Assembly (NCBI GenBank): GCA_048267165.1
Contig: JBLWYD010000010.1
Coordinates: 1-64,000, forward strand
DNA: 64,000 bases
DNA from: PGYR01 sp048267165
GTDB lineage: Bacteria; Bacteroidota; Ignavibacteria; Kapaibacteriales; UBA2268
Direction of reading: 5' to 3'
Under the pieces are notes generated by a model. That model searched no databases, was not told the origin of the DNA, and saw only the letters and a program-made list of their open reading frames with translations. Position 1 is the first letter of the stretch; each line of letters starts with the position of its first letter. The translations under genes were made by a program, and so were the position numbers. Below, piece after piece: positions 53,415-61,810 of the stretch.

Positions 53415-53840
53415 TTATCCTTTGAAGTTAACGCCCATAGCTCTAGCTGTTCCTTTGATCATATCAACAGCTGATTCCATAGATGAACAATTCAAATCTT
53501 CCATTTTAATTTTAGCTATTTCCTCGCATTGTGCACGAGTGATAACTCCAACCTTTGTCTTATTGGGTTCACCTGAACCACTTTTCAACTTTAGTATATC
53601 TTTGATTAGTACTGCAGCGGGAGGCGATTTGGTAACAAACGTAAAAGACTTATCTGCAAAAAACGTAACTTGCGCAGGAATGATAAGACCCTTATCCTTC
53701 TGCGTCATTGCGTTAAATGCTTTTACGAATTCCATACCATTCAAACCTCTTTGACCGAAAGCAGGACCTACTGGTGGGGCCATTGACGCTTCACCGGCTT
53801 TTAACTGCAGCTTGAATGTACCAGCAACTTTTTTAGCCAT
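53415..53840 (-). CDS. rplK: Ribosomal protein L11
   Basis: This 141-residue L11 has the motif APPVGPAFGQRGLNGMEFVKAFNAMT in its N-terminal domain. The end reads MEDLNCSSMESAVDMIKGTARAMGV, the usual RNA-binding domain. L11 is the GTPase-centre protein and the thiostrepton target. It lies 22 bases after nusG. Confidence 0.98.
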   Translation of the reverse strand: MAKKVAGTFKLQLKAGEASMAPPVGPAFGQRGLNGMEFVKAFNAMTQKDKGLIIPAQVTFFADKSFTFVTKSPPAAVLIKDILKLKSGSGEPNKTKVGVITRAQCEEIAKIKMEDLNCSSMESAVDMIKGTARAMGVNFKG

Positions 53841-53862
53841 TATAAACTCTTTTATTTAAATA

Positions 53863-54444
53863 TTAATTATTATCAGTTAGATTTTCTATTTCAACTTGAC
53901 TAAAGTCAAGCTCAACTGGAGTTTTACGTCCAAGAATTCCAACTTCTACTTTCAATTTTTGTTTTTCGTTATTCACTTCTTTCACAGAACCAGAGAACGT
54001 ATTGAACGGGCCGTCGATTACCTTAACAGGATCACCAACTTGGAACTGAGTATCAATAGTTGCTATGTCTTTTCTTTCTTCTAGTCTGCCTATTATTCTA
54101 CTAACTTCGTCTTTACGAAGAGGAGTAGCGTCATTACGACGCCCAACAAAGCTAACCACAGAAGGTAAATTCTGAATCACATCTTGTACTTTTAGGTCTA
54201 AAACCGCGTGCAAGATTATATAACCCGGTAGGAAGTTCCTTGTTTTAGTACGACGTTTACCGCCTCTTACCTCGAACACAGTTTCTTCAGGTATAATAAC
54301 TTCTAATATTCTATCGTCAATTCCAATTCTCTTAGATTCAACTTCAATTAGGTTTTTTACCTTAGCTTCGTGTCCCGTAAAAGTACGTATTGCGTACCAA
54401 TTCGGTTTTTTCCGTTCTTCTTCTAGTGCTTGTGGATCGTACAT
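53863..54444 (-). CDS. nusG: Transcription termination/antitermination protein NusG
   Basis: This 193-residue NusG starts with a short leader and then NWYAIRTFTGHEAKVKNLIE, the NGN domain that binds RNA polymerase. The central RNFLPGYIILHAV segment is conserved. The C-terminal KOW domain has FQVGDPVKVIDGPFNTFSGSVKEV. It couples RNA polymerase to the ribosome and Rho. It is preceded by secE. Confidence 0.97.
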   Translation of the reverse strand: MYDPQALEEERKKPNWYAIRTFTGHEAKVKNLIEVESKRIGIDDRILEVIIPEETVFEVRGGKRRTKTRNFLPGYIILHAVLDLKVQDVIQNLPSVVSFVGRRNDATPLRKDEVSRIIGRLEERKDIATIDTQFQVGDPVKVIDGPFNTFSGSVKEVNNEKQKLKVEVGILGRKTPVELDFSQVEIENLTDNN

Positions 54445-54465
54445 ATATAAATTCTGTCTTTTTAC

Positions 54466-54657
54466 TTAGAATGAAGAAAACAATGCATTAACGCCATTAG
54501 ATATTATCCAGTCAAAAACTGAGACAATTAGCGTAATAATTACTGATACTACAACGACAATTTGGCTTGACTTCCAAAGGTGTTCCTTTGTGGGCCAAGC
54601 AACTTTTTTCATCTCTGCAGTTACTTCTTCAGTTACTTTTTTAATTTTCGCTATCAT
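54466..54657 (-). CDS. secE: Protein translocase subunit SecE
   Basis: This 63-residue SecE is of the one-helix type. The first part has VTAEMKKVAWPTKEHLWKSSQIVVVV, the family motif with the conserved amphipathic helix. The rest forms one membrane helix (about 33-56). It clamps SecY. It lies between tRNA-Trp and nusG, the usual place. Confidence 0.96.
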   Translation of the reverse strand: MIAKIKKVTEEVTAEMKKVAWPTKEHLWKSSQIVVVVSVIITLIVSVFDWIISNGVNALFSSF

Positions 54658-54682
54658 AAAAAACTCTTTTATTAAAAGTTAG

Positions 54683-54755
54683 CACGGGTGGTAGGACTTG
54701 AACCCACAGCCAATGGTTTTGGAGACCACTACTCTACCAATTGAGCTACACCCGT
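54683..54755 (-). tRNA. trnW: tRNA-Trp (anticodon CCA)
   Basis: The cloverleaf is clear: acceptor arms ACGGGTG and CACCCGT, a D-arm with GCTCAATTGGTAGAG, an anticodon stem with loop CTCCAAA and anticodon CCA, and a T-arm with GGTTCAAGTCC. The 3' CCA is not encoded. Confidence 0.95.
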
Positions 54756-54786
54756 GTATAAGTCCATGTTTCTATCCTAATACTAG

Positions 54787-54860
<74 letters not shown>

Positions 54861-54875
54861 ACACACATTAAACAG

Positions 54876-54908
54876 AAAAAAAATTGAGATATTGAAGTAT
54901 CTCAATTT
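54876..54908 (-). terminator. Hairpin between tRNA-Gly and tRNA-Thr
   Basis: Perfect arms AAATTGAGATA (54881-54891) and TATCTCAATTT (54898-54908) enclose 6 bases. On the minus strand the T run extends to 54876. It looks like a terminator. It lies 16 bases upstream of tRNA-Thr with no clear promoter in between, so it may be partial, or may act as a processing signal within the tRNA transcript. Confidence 0.7.
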
Positions 54909-54951
54909 GTATTTTTTTCTACGCTGGTCGCTCAATTGCGATAGTTTTTAG

Positions 54952-55024
54952 AGCGGGAGACGAGACTCGAACCCGCGACCCTCAGCTTGGAAGGCTGATG
55001 CTCTACCAACTGAGCTACTCCCGC
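54952..55024 (-). tRNA. trnG: tRNA-Gly (anticodon TCC)
   Basis: Acceptor arms GCGGGAG and CTCCCGC are perfect. The D-arm is GCTCAGTTGGTAGAGC, the anticodon stem TCAGC-CTTCCAA-GCTGA carries anticodon TCC, and the T-arm is CGCGGGTTCGAGTCTCG. The CCA is not encoded. Confidence 0.95.
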
Positions 55025-55047
55025 ACGCTTGTATTATCATATAATTG

Positions 55048-55130
55048 TGGGCAGGGAAGGATTCGAACCTCCGTAGGGATTTCCCAGCAGATTTACAGTC
55101 TGCCCCGGTTGACCGCTTCGGTACCTGCCC
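55048..55130 (-). tRNA. trnY: tRNA-Tyr (anticodon GTA)
   Basis: A class II tRNA of 83 bases. Acceptor arms GGGCAGG and CCTGCCC, the anticodon loop CTGTAAA with anticodon GTA, and a long variable arm GGGAAATCCCTACGG are visible, with a T-arm AGGTTCGAATCCT. The CCA is not encoded. Confidence 0.94.
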
Positions 55131-55147
55131 CAATATTATTGAGCTTA

Positions 55148-55178
55148 CAAAATTAATGGATTGAAATTTAATATCCAA
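55148..55178 (-). promoter_or_regulatory. Bacteroidota-type promoter for the tRNA-Tyr operon
   Basis: On the minus strand TTG (55178-55176) and TAATTTTG (55155-55148) are spaced by 20 bases, a match to TTG-N19/20-TAnnTTTG. Transcription would begin about 10 bases before tRNA-Tyr and may run on through tRNA-Gly, tRNA-Thr, tRNA-Trp and secE. Confidence 0.75.
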
Positions 55179-55287
55179 GTTTTTTCGAAAATAATTTCAA
55201 AATTTCCTGAAATACTATTTTTCAAACATTAAAATATCATATTTTGTCAGAACAAGGTTTGCAATCTAAATAAAAGTTTTCTATTAA

Positions 55288-56418
55288 ATGAATTTTTTAT
55301 TCAAATATTTTGTTAAAGACCAATTAATTTTTAATTCTAGTTGGGAAGATCCTGCTATAGATAGAAAATTACTTGGACTTAACTCCGAAAGTGATATACT
55401 TACTATCACTAGTGCTGGGGACAATATTCTCGACTATTTGCTCGATTCCCCTCGTTCTATTTCATCAGTTGACCTCAATCCAGCTCAGAACGCTTTAGCT
55501 GAATTAAAAATTGCAACATTCAAGAATTCCAAATACGATACGCTTTTCAATTTGTTCGGGTATGGTAAATATAGTGATATAGAAATGCTTTTGAGGAAAT
55601 TAGAACTGCAACTCTCCCCTACTGCATATCAGTTTTGGAAAAAGAAGCGACATTACTTCACATCCAAGTTACCATTTTACCACTATGGTACTTCGGGACT
55701 AATAGCTCGTGGGTTCTATTATCATCTTAAATTCAACAAGAAGTTACGCAATAAAGTTAATGAGATGGTAAATTGCTCCACACTAGATGAGCAATACCAA
55801 TTGCATTTAGAATTAGAAAAGATTCTCTTTGATAATATAATAGCTAAGCTTTTACTAAAGAATAAATTCACACTTTCATTCCTAGGAATACCTGACGCTC
55901 AGGCAAAGCTAGTTGAAGTCCATAATGACTACCACAATATGTATGACTTCATAGTTGGGTCACTCCGAACAGTATTCAAAGAATTCCCACTATCCCAAAA
56001 CTACTTCTGGTCTCTATATATAAATGGACAGTACTCCAAGGAAACTTGTCCAAATTATCTGAAAGAAGAGAACTTTGAATTATTAAAACAAAATGTAGAT
56101 AATGTAACTTTAGTAACTGATACGTTCTTCAATCAATTGAAAAACAGCCCTGATAATAGCTATTCGCATATCATATTGCTCGACCATTTCGATTGGTTTT
56201 GGGAAGATAAAGACACACAGCTTTTAGTTTGGAATGAGATAAAACGTGTAGCAAAGCCCAATGCGAAAGTACTTTTCCGCTCGGCAGCCAGTAATAGGAA
56301 CTACCTAATCCCAGAAATACAAAATGAGATAGACTACCGAGACGACCTTACTAGAGGATTTACTAATCGTGGGCGGGTAGGTACTTATGGTAGTGTTAAC
56401 TTTGGGGTAATTAGGTGA
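55288..56418 (+). CDS. BtaA-like S-adenosylmethionine:diacylglycerol aminocarboxypropyltransferase
   Basis: This 376-residue protein belongs to the DUF3419/BtaA family. It starts with the family pattern FNSSWEDPAIDRKLLGL, then ILTITSAGDNILDYLL (SAM-binding, residues 38-52) and VDLNPAQNALAELKIAT (61-77). The end has the HIILLDHFDWFWED pattern and LFRSAAS. BtaA moves the aminocarboxypropyl group of SAM onto diacylglycerol, the first step to the betaine lipid DGTS. No BtaB methyltransferase lies nearby. The family also contains homologues of unknown function, so the reaction is likely but not proved. Confidence 0.82.
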   Translation: MNFLFKYFVKDQLIFNSSWEDPAIDRKLLGLNSESDILTITSAGDNILDYLLDSPRSISSVDLNPAQNALAELKIATFKNSKYDTLFNLFGYGKYSDIEMLLRKLELQLSPTAYQFWKKKRHYFTSKLPFYHYGTSGLIARGFYYHLKFNKKLRNKVNEMVNCSTLDEQYQLHLELEKILFDNIIAKLLLKNKFTLSFLGIPDAQAKLVEVHNDYHNMYDFIVGSLRTVFKEFPLSQNYFWSLYINGQYSKETCPNYLKEENFELLKQNVDNVTLVTDTFFNQLKNSPDNSYSHIILLDHFDWFWEDKDTQLLVWNEIKRVAKPNAKVLFRSAASNRNYLIPEIQNEIDYRDDLTRGFTNRGRVGTYGSVNFGVIR

Positions 56419-56443
56419 AGGATATTGCCATTAATCACGAATC

Positions 56444-56700
56444 GTAGAAACGTATTTCATACGTCTCCGAATCCCCCAAACCCCCTTTGTCAAGGGGGCT
56501 TCAAGCTTAACGTCACTCTGAATGAACGTATTGAATGAAGAGTCCAGGCAGAAATATGTATTGCCGCCGGTTTTAACCGACGGACAGCAGAGTCAACACA
56601 AAACCCTCGGACTTTAGTCCCTATATTATGCAACCCCTACGGGGCTATTAGGAAATGTGACTAAATGGACTACAGATATTTAGCCCCGCTGGGGCTTTAC
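56444..56700. repeat. Intergenic palindromic repeat cluster, copy 4
   Basis: Modules in order: an AACGTATTTCATACGTCTC segment (56450-56466), hairpin CCCCCTTTGTCAAGGGGG, a GTCACTCTGAATGAACG-type segment with GAAGAGTCC, hairpin CCGCCGGTTTTAACCGACGG (56564-56583), hairpin CCCCTACGGGG (56634-56644), CTACAGATATT (56670-56680) and hairpin AGCCCCGCTGGGGCT (56682-56696). The modules match those of copies 1-3. The block fills most of a 460-base gap without genes. Confidence 0.75.
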
Positions 56701-56796
56701 TACGCTCGACTTCATTTGTCCAAAATACCCTAATTCGCCCTCTACACAGCTCAGGCATCATAATTTTCCAACTCCATCAGCGGAGGAAACCAACAA

Positions 56797-56830
56797 AAAA
56801 AGCTCCGTGCCGCATGATGCGAGGAGCTTT
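56797..56830 (-). terminator. Terminator after the lipoprotein gene
   Basis: On the minus strand AAAGCTCC (56830-56823) pairs with GGAGCTTT (56806-56799), with a run of T to 56794. The loop holds a short inner palindrome, GCATGATGC. It ends the lipoprotein gene at 56881, about 50 bases after its stop. Confidence 0.85.
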
Positions 56831-56880
56831 GAATTACTTATTTGCTACTGTTTTTTTGGTTTCTAGTAAATTGCCTACAC

Positions 56881-57810
56881 CTAAGACTTTTTAATATTCT
56901 CTTCTTCTTTGAACTTAGCATTCTTTTTCTTCCAGCTATCCCACTCTTTTTTAGCTTTTTTAAGTTCTTTCTTGTAGTCGAATTTTGCTTTGCCGAACTC
57001 TACTTTTATCTTACTTATATCTTCTTTCTCACCAGATAGGAATTCTAAAACCATTTTCTTCATCTCTTGGTTTTCTGACGGTTCAGTATCTACGTCGAAT
57101 GGAGAAGCACCTCTGATTATACTTTCGTAGTATTCGTCATTGTCCATCTCTTCCATCATATAGTTTTGGAATTTCATACCGTCTAGCCCAACTTTGAACT
57201 TAGTACCGTCACCAATTTTGTTACCACTTGGAGAAGAGATTGTACCAGCAAACTCATAAGTAGTATTGAATTCGATATTGCTCATCATCATAGCAAACAT
57301 ACCCAATCCTTTCTTGAAGTTACGTTTTAGCTTGCGAACGGAGTCTTGTAGGTCTTTCTCAGTTATTCCTAGCTCATCTAGTGATTTTAATTCAGCTTTC
57401 TCGCCTTCTGTATGAACAGAGTCCAGATAAGTCTTAAAAGTGAAGTATGTGTCTTTTCCTTCTTTCTTTACTTCGTACGGTAACATTCCTTTTTCTTTCA
57501 AGCTATTAAAATTATCGAAATACCCAGTAGCACTTACTACAAGGTCAGCTGAATCATTGATAAACTCATATTTGATATTATTCCAAGTACTAACACCTGG
57601 GTATTCATCAAACATTTTGTGTATTTCCTTCATCGCTTTACCTTCTGGGTCATCTAGCGAAGCACCAAACCCCATCGGGTCAACTGGCATTAGGTAGCTA
57701 GTCTCTACTTTACCTGATTTATCGGGATTGATTATATAGTGTACGTTTATCTCTATGCAAGATGTCAGCAACAAGCCAGCAGTTATAAATAGTAGTAATT
57801 TTTTTATCAT
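56881..57810 (-). CDS. Lipoprotein of unknown function
   Basis: This 309-residue lipoprotein has lipobox LTSC, Cys18, and a mature start EINVHYIINPDKSGKVE; this start is like that of several lipoproteins with a beta-sandwich domain (LppM-like). I would not claim a family beyond that. The middle has a methionine-rich patch (MFAMMMSNIEFN) and the C-terminal 50 residues are a Lys/Glu-rich helix (KKELKKAKKEWDSWKKKNAKF), probably a coiled coil. It shares four bases with the upstream PnuC-type gene. Confidence 0.6.
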   Translation of the reverse strand: MIKKLLLFITAGLLLTSCIEINVHYIINPDKSGKVETSYLMPVDPMGFGASLDDPEGKAMKEIHKMFDEYPGVSTWNNIKYEFINDSADLVVSATGYFDNFNSLKEKGMLPYEVKKEGKDTYFTFKTYLDSVHTEGEKAELKSLDELGITEKDLQDSVRKLKRNFKKGLGMFAMMMSNIEFNTTYEFAGTISSPSGNKIGDGTKFKVGLDGMKFQNYMMEEMDNDEYYESIIRGASPFDVDTEPSENQEMKKMVLEFLSGEKEDISKIKVEFGKAKFDYKKELKKAKKEWDSWKKKNAKFKEEENIKKS

Positions 57811-58388
57811 AATAGTTCCATTTTTGTTTGATTATAGCTCTTTTGCCATTTGAGTAAACCCACGAATGACAAAATAAAATAAATAAGCATAAGTACAGAA
57901 TATATCTCTAATCCTCTCTCCAAATAGAGCCACACTGAAAACCCATTAATCGCAATCCAATAGAACCACGCCGAGCGAAGCTTTATGGCCTCGAAGTAAG
58001 TGGCTAGAAAGGCAAAAACAGTAGTAAACGCATCGAAGTAAGGATTATTAGCATCGGTATAATTCGTGAAGAGCCAGCCCAGAGAAATAGCAAGAGCTAT
58101 ACAAAAGATAATCCATCCACTATGCACGAATAAGGAAACTTCCGAAACTTTGAAAGGGTTCTCTTTGCTGTGAGATGACCACTTACGCCATCCATATACA
58201 CCCATTATAACATAATAGCTATAGAGTATTGATTCAGAGTAGAGCTTAGTTTCTATGAATAAATAGATACTTACTAATGAGCCCAATATACCGAACAACC
58301 AACACCAGATATTCTCTCTTATCACTAAGATGAGAAAAGCTAAGTTGAGGATTGTCCCTACTATCTCTATTATTGTGTTAGTTTCCAT
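57807..58388 (-). CDS. PnuC-family vitamin (nicotinamide riboside or thiamine) transporter
   Basis: This 193-residue membrane protein has about seven helices and the PnuC signatures: ENIWCWLFGILGSLVSIYLF, YSYYVIMGVYGWRKWS, and the C-terminal region AWFYWIAINGFSVWLYL. PnuC proteins take up nicotinamide riboside, and PnuT relatives take up thiamine. No TPP riboswitch or other known riboswitch was seen in the 114 bases upstream, so the substrate cannot be assigned. A TPP-controlled outer-membrane receptor at 2517 makes thiamine conceivable. Confidence 0.82.
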   Translation of the reverse strand: METNTIIEIVGTILNLAFLILVIRENIWCWLFGILGSLVSIYLFIETKLYSESILYSYYVIMGVYGWRKWSSHSKENPFKVSEVSLFVHSGWIIFCIALAISLGWLFTNYTDANNPYFDAFTTVFAFLATYFEAIKLRSAWFYWIAINGFSVWLYLERGLEIYSVLMLIYFILSFVGLLKWQKSYNQTKMELL

Positions 58389-58502
58389 ATCGTATAATTG
58401 TATTTATTTTCTATAAAACTTGACTAATTAAACAATAATTGTTAAATTAAAGAGTAAAAACTCTTAAATTATAAATAACTTTCAAAAACTAAAGGTGTCT
58501 TT

Positions 58503-58709
58503 ATGAAAAAGAATATGGGTTCAGCAGATAAAATACTAAGAATCGCAATTGCTGTAATAGTAGCAGTACTTTATTTCACTGGAGTAATCTCTGGAATGCT
58601 AGGTACAATACTACTAGTACTAGCAGTAGTTTTCCTACTTACTTCACTAGTCGGCTTTTGCCCTCTATATACTATCTTCGGTATTAAGACTTGTAAAGTC
58701 AGCGAATAG
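58503..58709 (+). CDS. DUF2892 (YgaP-type) membrane protein
   Basis: This 68-residue protein matches the DUF2892 family, MKKNMGSADKILRIAIA at the start and LTSLVGFCPLYTIFGI...C at the end, with two membrane helices. The two cysteines (FCPLYTIFGIKTC) are typical. The function is unknown; it is related to the C-terminal part of YgaP rhodanese. It lies alone, followed by a strong terminator. Confidence 0.87.
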   Translation: MKKNMGSADKILRIAIAVIVAVLYFTGVISGMLGTILLVLAVVFLLTSLVGFCPLYTIFGIKTCKVSE

Positions 58710-58725
58710 TATAAAATCATTCTAA

Positions 58726-58763
58726 AAAAAGCCGTTTTAGATTTTTTTCTAAAACGGCTTTTT
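58726..58763. terminator. Strong bidirectional terminator
   Basis: A 16-bp perfect stem, AAAAAGCCGTTTTAGA (58726-58741) with TCTAAAACGGCTTTTT (58748-58763), has a 6-base T loop. Runs of A on one side and T on the other allow termination in both directions: the DUF2892 gene on the plus strand and the T9SS protein gene on the minus strand (stop at 58790). Confidence 0.92.
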
Positions 58764-58789
58764 ATGTTTCTTTCCTAATTACAGAAAGC

Positions 58790-59767
58790 TTATTGCTTTA
58801 TGAACTTTTTCAAAACTACATCATTCGAAATCAAGTTCGCTTTAACAAAATAAGTACCAGCAGCTAAGCCAGATACATCTATCATATTTGAATAAATAGA
58901 ACTACTAATAGTATTACCGTTTAGATCTACTATATCATAATCTAATATCATGCTATTAGGTACATCTACTCTTATAAAACTAGTTGATGGATTAGGATAA
59001 ACTTCCGTTTTAGCACTCAACTCTTCGTTCACAGAACTAATAATTGGCGATACAAAATATTGATAAAGGTAATTGTTTTGCTTTGGATCTCCAGATGGAC
59101 CTTGTTCTATTACTGTAAATACTACTCTACCTGTTTTAAACTCGATGAATCTAAATTCAGTTGATATTATAGTGTCAGAAAGGTCATCTTCGAATACAGT
59201 TCTAGTAATCTGCTTTAATCTAAAAGCATTTTCAATAGTAATATCGGGTAACTGTAACTTACCATAACCATCATAAACTACTGTGTATTTGCTTTGTGCT
59301 TTACTACCACTGAATTCATAAGAATAACTTGACTCATACTCTTGTCCAAACTTCATTGGGTATGGATAGTACTCAATAGGTTTATCAAGCTTTAAAAAAT
59401 CTGTAGCTACCTTATAGCCTAGTAATTTATGTGAACTATTATCAACTGAAAAAAAGTTTGTTACAGAAGATATAGCTGAAGGAGTTTGGAAATATGTTGC
59501 TTTTGGAAAAGCACTTTGAGCCTCTTTAGAAGCTTCAGATATTGGCTTCCACAAAACTTGTTCCAAATCTTGTGTATTTGTAAGAGTTGAATAGTCCCAC
59601 ACCATATCTTTACCACCAAGCCCATCTAATATCCTAAGAGGTTGTGGTGTAGAATTTCTATAATTACCATTTAATCCAATTTTCGGGAAATCCTTTTCGG
59701 TCAAATCCTCTTGTGCTGTTACAGAAACAATAGATAACATCACAAATAAAGCTAACATTTTATACAT
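58790..59767 (-). CDS. Secreted protein with type IX secretion sorting domain
   Basis: This 325-residue protein has a signal peptide (MYKMLALFVMLSIVSVTA). The C-terminal 70-80 residues are a type A sorting domain with YPNPSTSFIRVDV at the start, a YDIVDLNGN core and the end GTYFVKANLISNDVVLKKFIKQ. The T9SS cuts off this tail and exports or anchors the protein at the cell surface. The middle part is beta-rich, with no known domain. It is 3 bases from the end of the cytochrome gene, so the two are co-transcribed. Confidence 0.88.
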   Translation of the reverse strand: MYKMLALFVMLSIVSVTAQEDLTEKDFPKIGLNGNYRNSTPQPLRILDGLGGKDMVWDYSTLTNTQDLEQVLWKPISEASKEAQSAFPKATYFQTPSAISSVTNFFSVDNSSHKLLGYKVATDFLKLDKPIEYYPYPMKFGQEYESSYSYEFSGSKAQSKYTVVYDGYGKLQLPDITIENAFRLKQITRTVFEDDLSDTIISTEFRFIEFKTGRVVFTVIEQGPSGDPKQNNYLYQYFVSPIISSVNEELSAKTEVYPNPSTSFIRVDVPNSMILDYDIVDLNGNTISSSIYSNMIDVSGLAAGTYFVKANLISNDVVLKKFIKQ

Positions 59768-59770
59768 TTT

Positions 59771-60748
59771 CTAACTTTCCTTTTTCTTCTCAAATAAATT
59801 AATTTCGTTTTTGACAGGTTTTAAAGTCATAAGATAAGAATAAATTGCTTTCAAATCATATTCTTTCAAATTTCTATATACCAACCAAGGCATCATGGTA
59901 TTGACTTCACCTTCATTTAAATTACGAATAACATAATTACTATCCGCATATTCTTTAAATTTAGAGACAAACTGATCTTCAGTTAAGTTACCAATTCCTG
60001 TTCTTTTATCAGGTGTCAAGTTAGCAGATCTATTGATATTTCCATTCGGATATTTGAATTCCATGCCACCTGCAAACTCCATTCCTTCAATATACTCCCC
60101 TTTATCCATAGGAGTATGGCAATCGGCACAAGCTGCAATTGTTGCCAAATATTTACCATGCTCTACCTTATTATTCTCGTCAGGTTTTTCATTGAACTCT
60201 GCTTTTTGTGGGATTAGATTAACTATCAAACTCATAGGAAAATTGAGTTCCGTTTTAGCTGGTATTGAATTATTTGGTTCTAAAGTTCTAAGGTAAGCAA
60301 TTATAGCAAATATATCTTTCTTGTCAGATTTTGCATAACTATGATACGGCATAATAGGGAATAATGCTCTTCCATCTCTACTTACTCCTTCAGTTATTGC
60401 TCTTAGTATCTCTCCATCAGTCCAATCACCGATTGCAAAAGGTGTAATATTAGCTGAGACAATATTACCTGGTAAACCCATTTCTTCTGTCCAATGTTCG
60501 CCACCAGCTCCTCTTGTCTCTTGCTTAACTGGGCCAGCCCATTTGGTAAAATCCCTTACTGAATGGCAATCTATACATCCAGAAACAGTTTCGGTGAGGT
60601 ATTTACCTCTTTCTAACATCTCCGTAGTAACTTCAATTTTTATATTTTCTGGTTCACCCACGTCAGGTAAAGCAGTAGAAACGTAAGTGATAACTCCAAT
60701 GATACCGAGTACCAACGCTAACAGAAGAACAAGTATAAACTTCTTCAT
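59771..60748 (-). CDS. Diheme cytochrome c
   Basis: This 325-residue protein has an N-terminal membrane anchor (residues 4-24) and two heme motifs, CIDCH (58-62) and CADCH (207-211). PIMPYHSYA (about 131-139) and NTMMPWLVY (about 287-295) hold likely axial methionines. The fold is two fused class-I cytochrome domains in the periplasm, as in the cytochrome subunits of alcohol dehydrogenases and of some thiosulfate dehydrogenases. No dehydrogenase gene is nearby. The partner is unknown. Confidence 0.85.
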   Translation of the reverse strand: MKKFILVLLLALVLGIIGVITYVSTALPDVGEPENIKIEVTTEMLERGKYLTETVSGCIDCHSVRDFTKWAGPVKQETRGAGGEHWTEEMGLPGNIVSANITPFAIGDWTDGEILRAITEGVSRDGRALFPIMPYHSYAKSDKKDIFAIIAYLRTLEPNNSIPAKTELNFPMSLIVNLIPQKAEFNEKPDENNKVEHGKYLATIAACADCHTPMDKGEYIEGMEFAGGMEFKYPNGNINRSANLTPDKRTGIGNLTEDQFVSKFKEYADSNYVIRNLNEGEVNTMMPWLVYRNLKEYDLKAIYSYLMTLKPVKNEINLFEKKKES

Positions 60749-60812
60749 AACTCCCTCTAATTATTGTGAATAAGACGGATTAAATTATAAAAAAGATTAC
60801 AATAATCAAAGA

Positions 60813-61451
60813 TTATTTCTTCAATTTATCTTCAAATACCTTTTTGAATTTCTCTACTTTGGGAGTAATTACGAAGCTACAATAAGGTTGTTCGCCGTTC
60901 TGATTATAGTAGTTCTGGTGATAGTTTTCTGCGACAAAAAATTCACTAGTAGGAGTTATTTCAGTTACTATCGGATTTTCGTAAATTCCAGCATCGTTAA
61001 GTTTCTTTTTGTATTCTTCGGCAAGATTTTTTTGGTCTTCGCTGATATAGAATATACCCGAACGATACTGCGTACCGACGTCATTCCCTTGTCGGTTTAA
61101 TGTAGTAGGGTCGTGTGTTTTCCAGAACACTTCTAGCAATTCTTTGAATGTTATTATTTCAGGGTTGTAGTATATTCTAGTAGCTTCGGCGTGGCCCGTA
61201 TTTCCGGTACAAACTTCTTCATAACTCGGGTTAGGTTTTTCGCCACCTATGTATCCAGACTCTACTTTTTCTACTCCGTTTAGCTCTTGGAATATTGCCT
61301 CGGTGCACCAAAAACAACCAGAAGCAAATATAGCTGTATCAATTGTATTACTCATTATTTCCTTATCAACGTGTTTAGATTTATCATCAGCATTAGTACA
61401 TGCTGTAGCACTTATTAGTATCGCAAATATAATTATTATTCTTTTTATCAT
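60813..61451 (-). CDS. msrA: Peptide methionine sulfoxide reductase MsrA, lipoprotein form
   Basis: This 212-residue protein has a lipobox signal peptide (SATAC, Cys18) and a full MsrA domain with GCFWCTEAIF (catalytic Cys46), GYIGGEKPNPSYEEVCTGNTGHAEA and the WKTHDPTTLNRQGNDVGTQYRS motif. MsrA reduces methionine-S-sulfoxide in proteins with thioredoxin. The lipid anchor puts it in the periplasm, where it would protect exported proteins. The second Cys (Cys49) may be the resolving residue. Confidence 0.92.
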   Translation of the reverse strand: MIKRIIIIFAILISATACTNADDKSKHVDKEIMSNTIDTAIFASGCFWCTEAIFQELNGVEKVESGYIGGEKPNPSYEEVCTGNTGHAEATRIYYNPEIITFKELLEVFWKTHDPTTLNRQGNDVGTQYRSGIFYISEDQKNLAEEYKKKLNDAGIYENPIVTEITPTSEFFVAENYHQNYYNQNGEQPYCSFVITPKVEKFKKVFEDKLKK

Positions 61452-61474
61452 ACTCTCAAAAACGTATTGAGGTA

Positions 61475-61810
61475 CTATTTTGTTGTAATACTAGTTTGAT
61501 TAGAACTAAGAAAGCTCCTAAAAAGTGTATCAAAGAAAAGAATAACAGTGAACGTAAATGCTATAAACACATAGTTCTTATTAATTACAATCGATAAATC
61601 GAGGTAAGGTATTTTTTCAATTATTAATGATTCGAATGGGATGAACGGCAGTGTAACAACAGCTATTAAAAGTAATAGAACACTAAGAATCACTCTCTTA
61701 TTTCGTTCTTTTCTTTTTATAAAAGCCATAGTGTCATCAGTAAAATTATTTTCGACTTTACTTTTTAAATCTGCTTTTAGTGTTTCTTCTATTCTATCCA
61801 TATCTTTCAC
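61475..61810 (-). CDS. Small membrane protein, candidate anti-sigma factor
   Basis: This 111-residue protein has two predicted membrane helices (about 39-57 and 80-97). An N-terminal cytoplasmic part is rich in charged residues (DLKSKVENNFTDDTMAFIKRKERNKR). It starts 4 bases inside the upstream ECF sigma factor gene, so it is translationally coupled. Anti-sigma factors often follow the sigma gene and have this layout. No zinc-binding HxxxCxxC motif is present. The role is an inference. Confidence 0.55.
   Translation of the reverse strand: MKDMDRIEETLKADLKSKVENNFTDDTMAFIKRKERNKRVILSVLLLLIAVVTLPFIPFESLIIEKIPYLDLSIVINKNYVFIAFTFTVILFFDTLFRSFLSSNQTSITTK

Noticed and set aside
54948..55178. A 76-residue frame on the minus strand
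   Set aside because: It runs through the tRNA-Gly and tRNA-Tyr genes, which have full cloverleafs.
57807..58388. Assigning the PnuC-type gene as a thiamine transporter
   Set aside because: No TPP riboswitch is seen upstream, so nicotinamide riboside uptake cannot be excluded.
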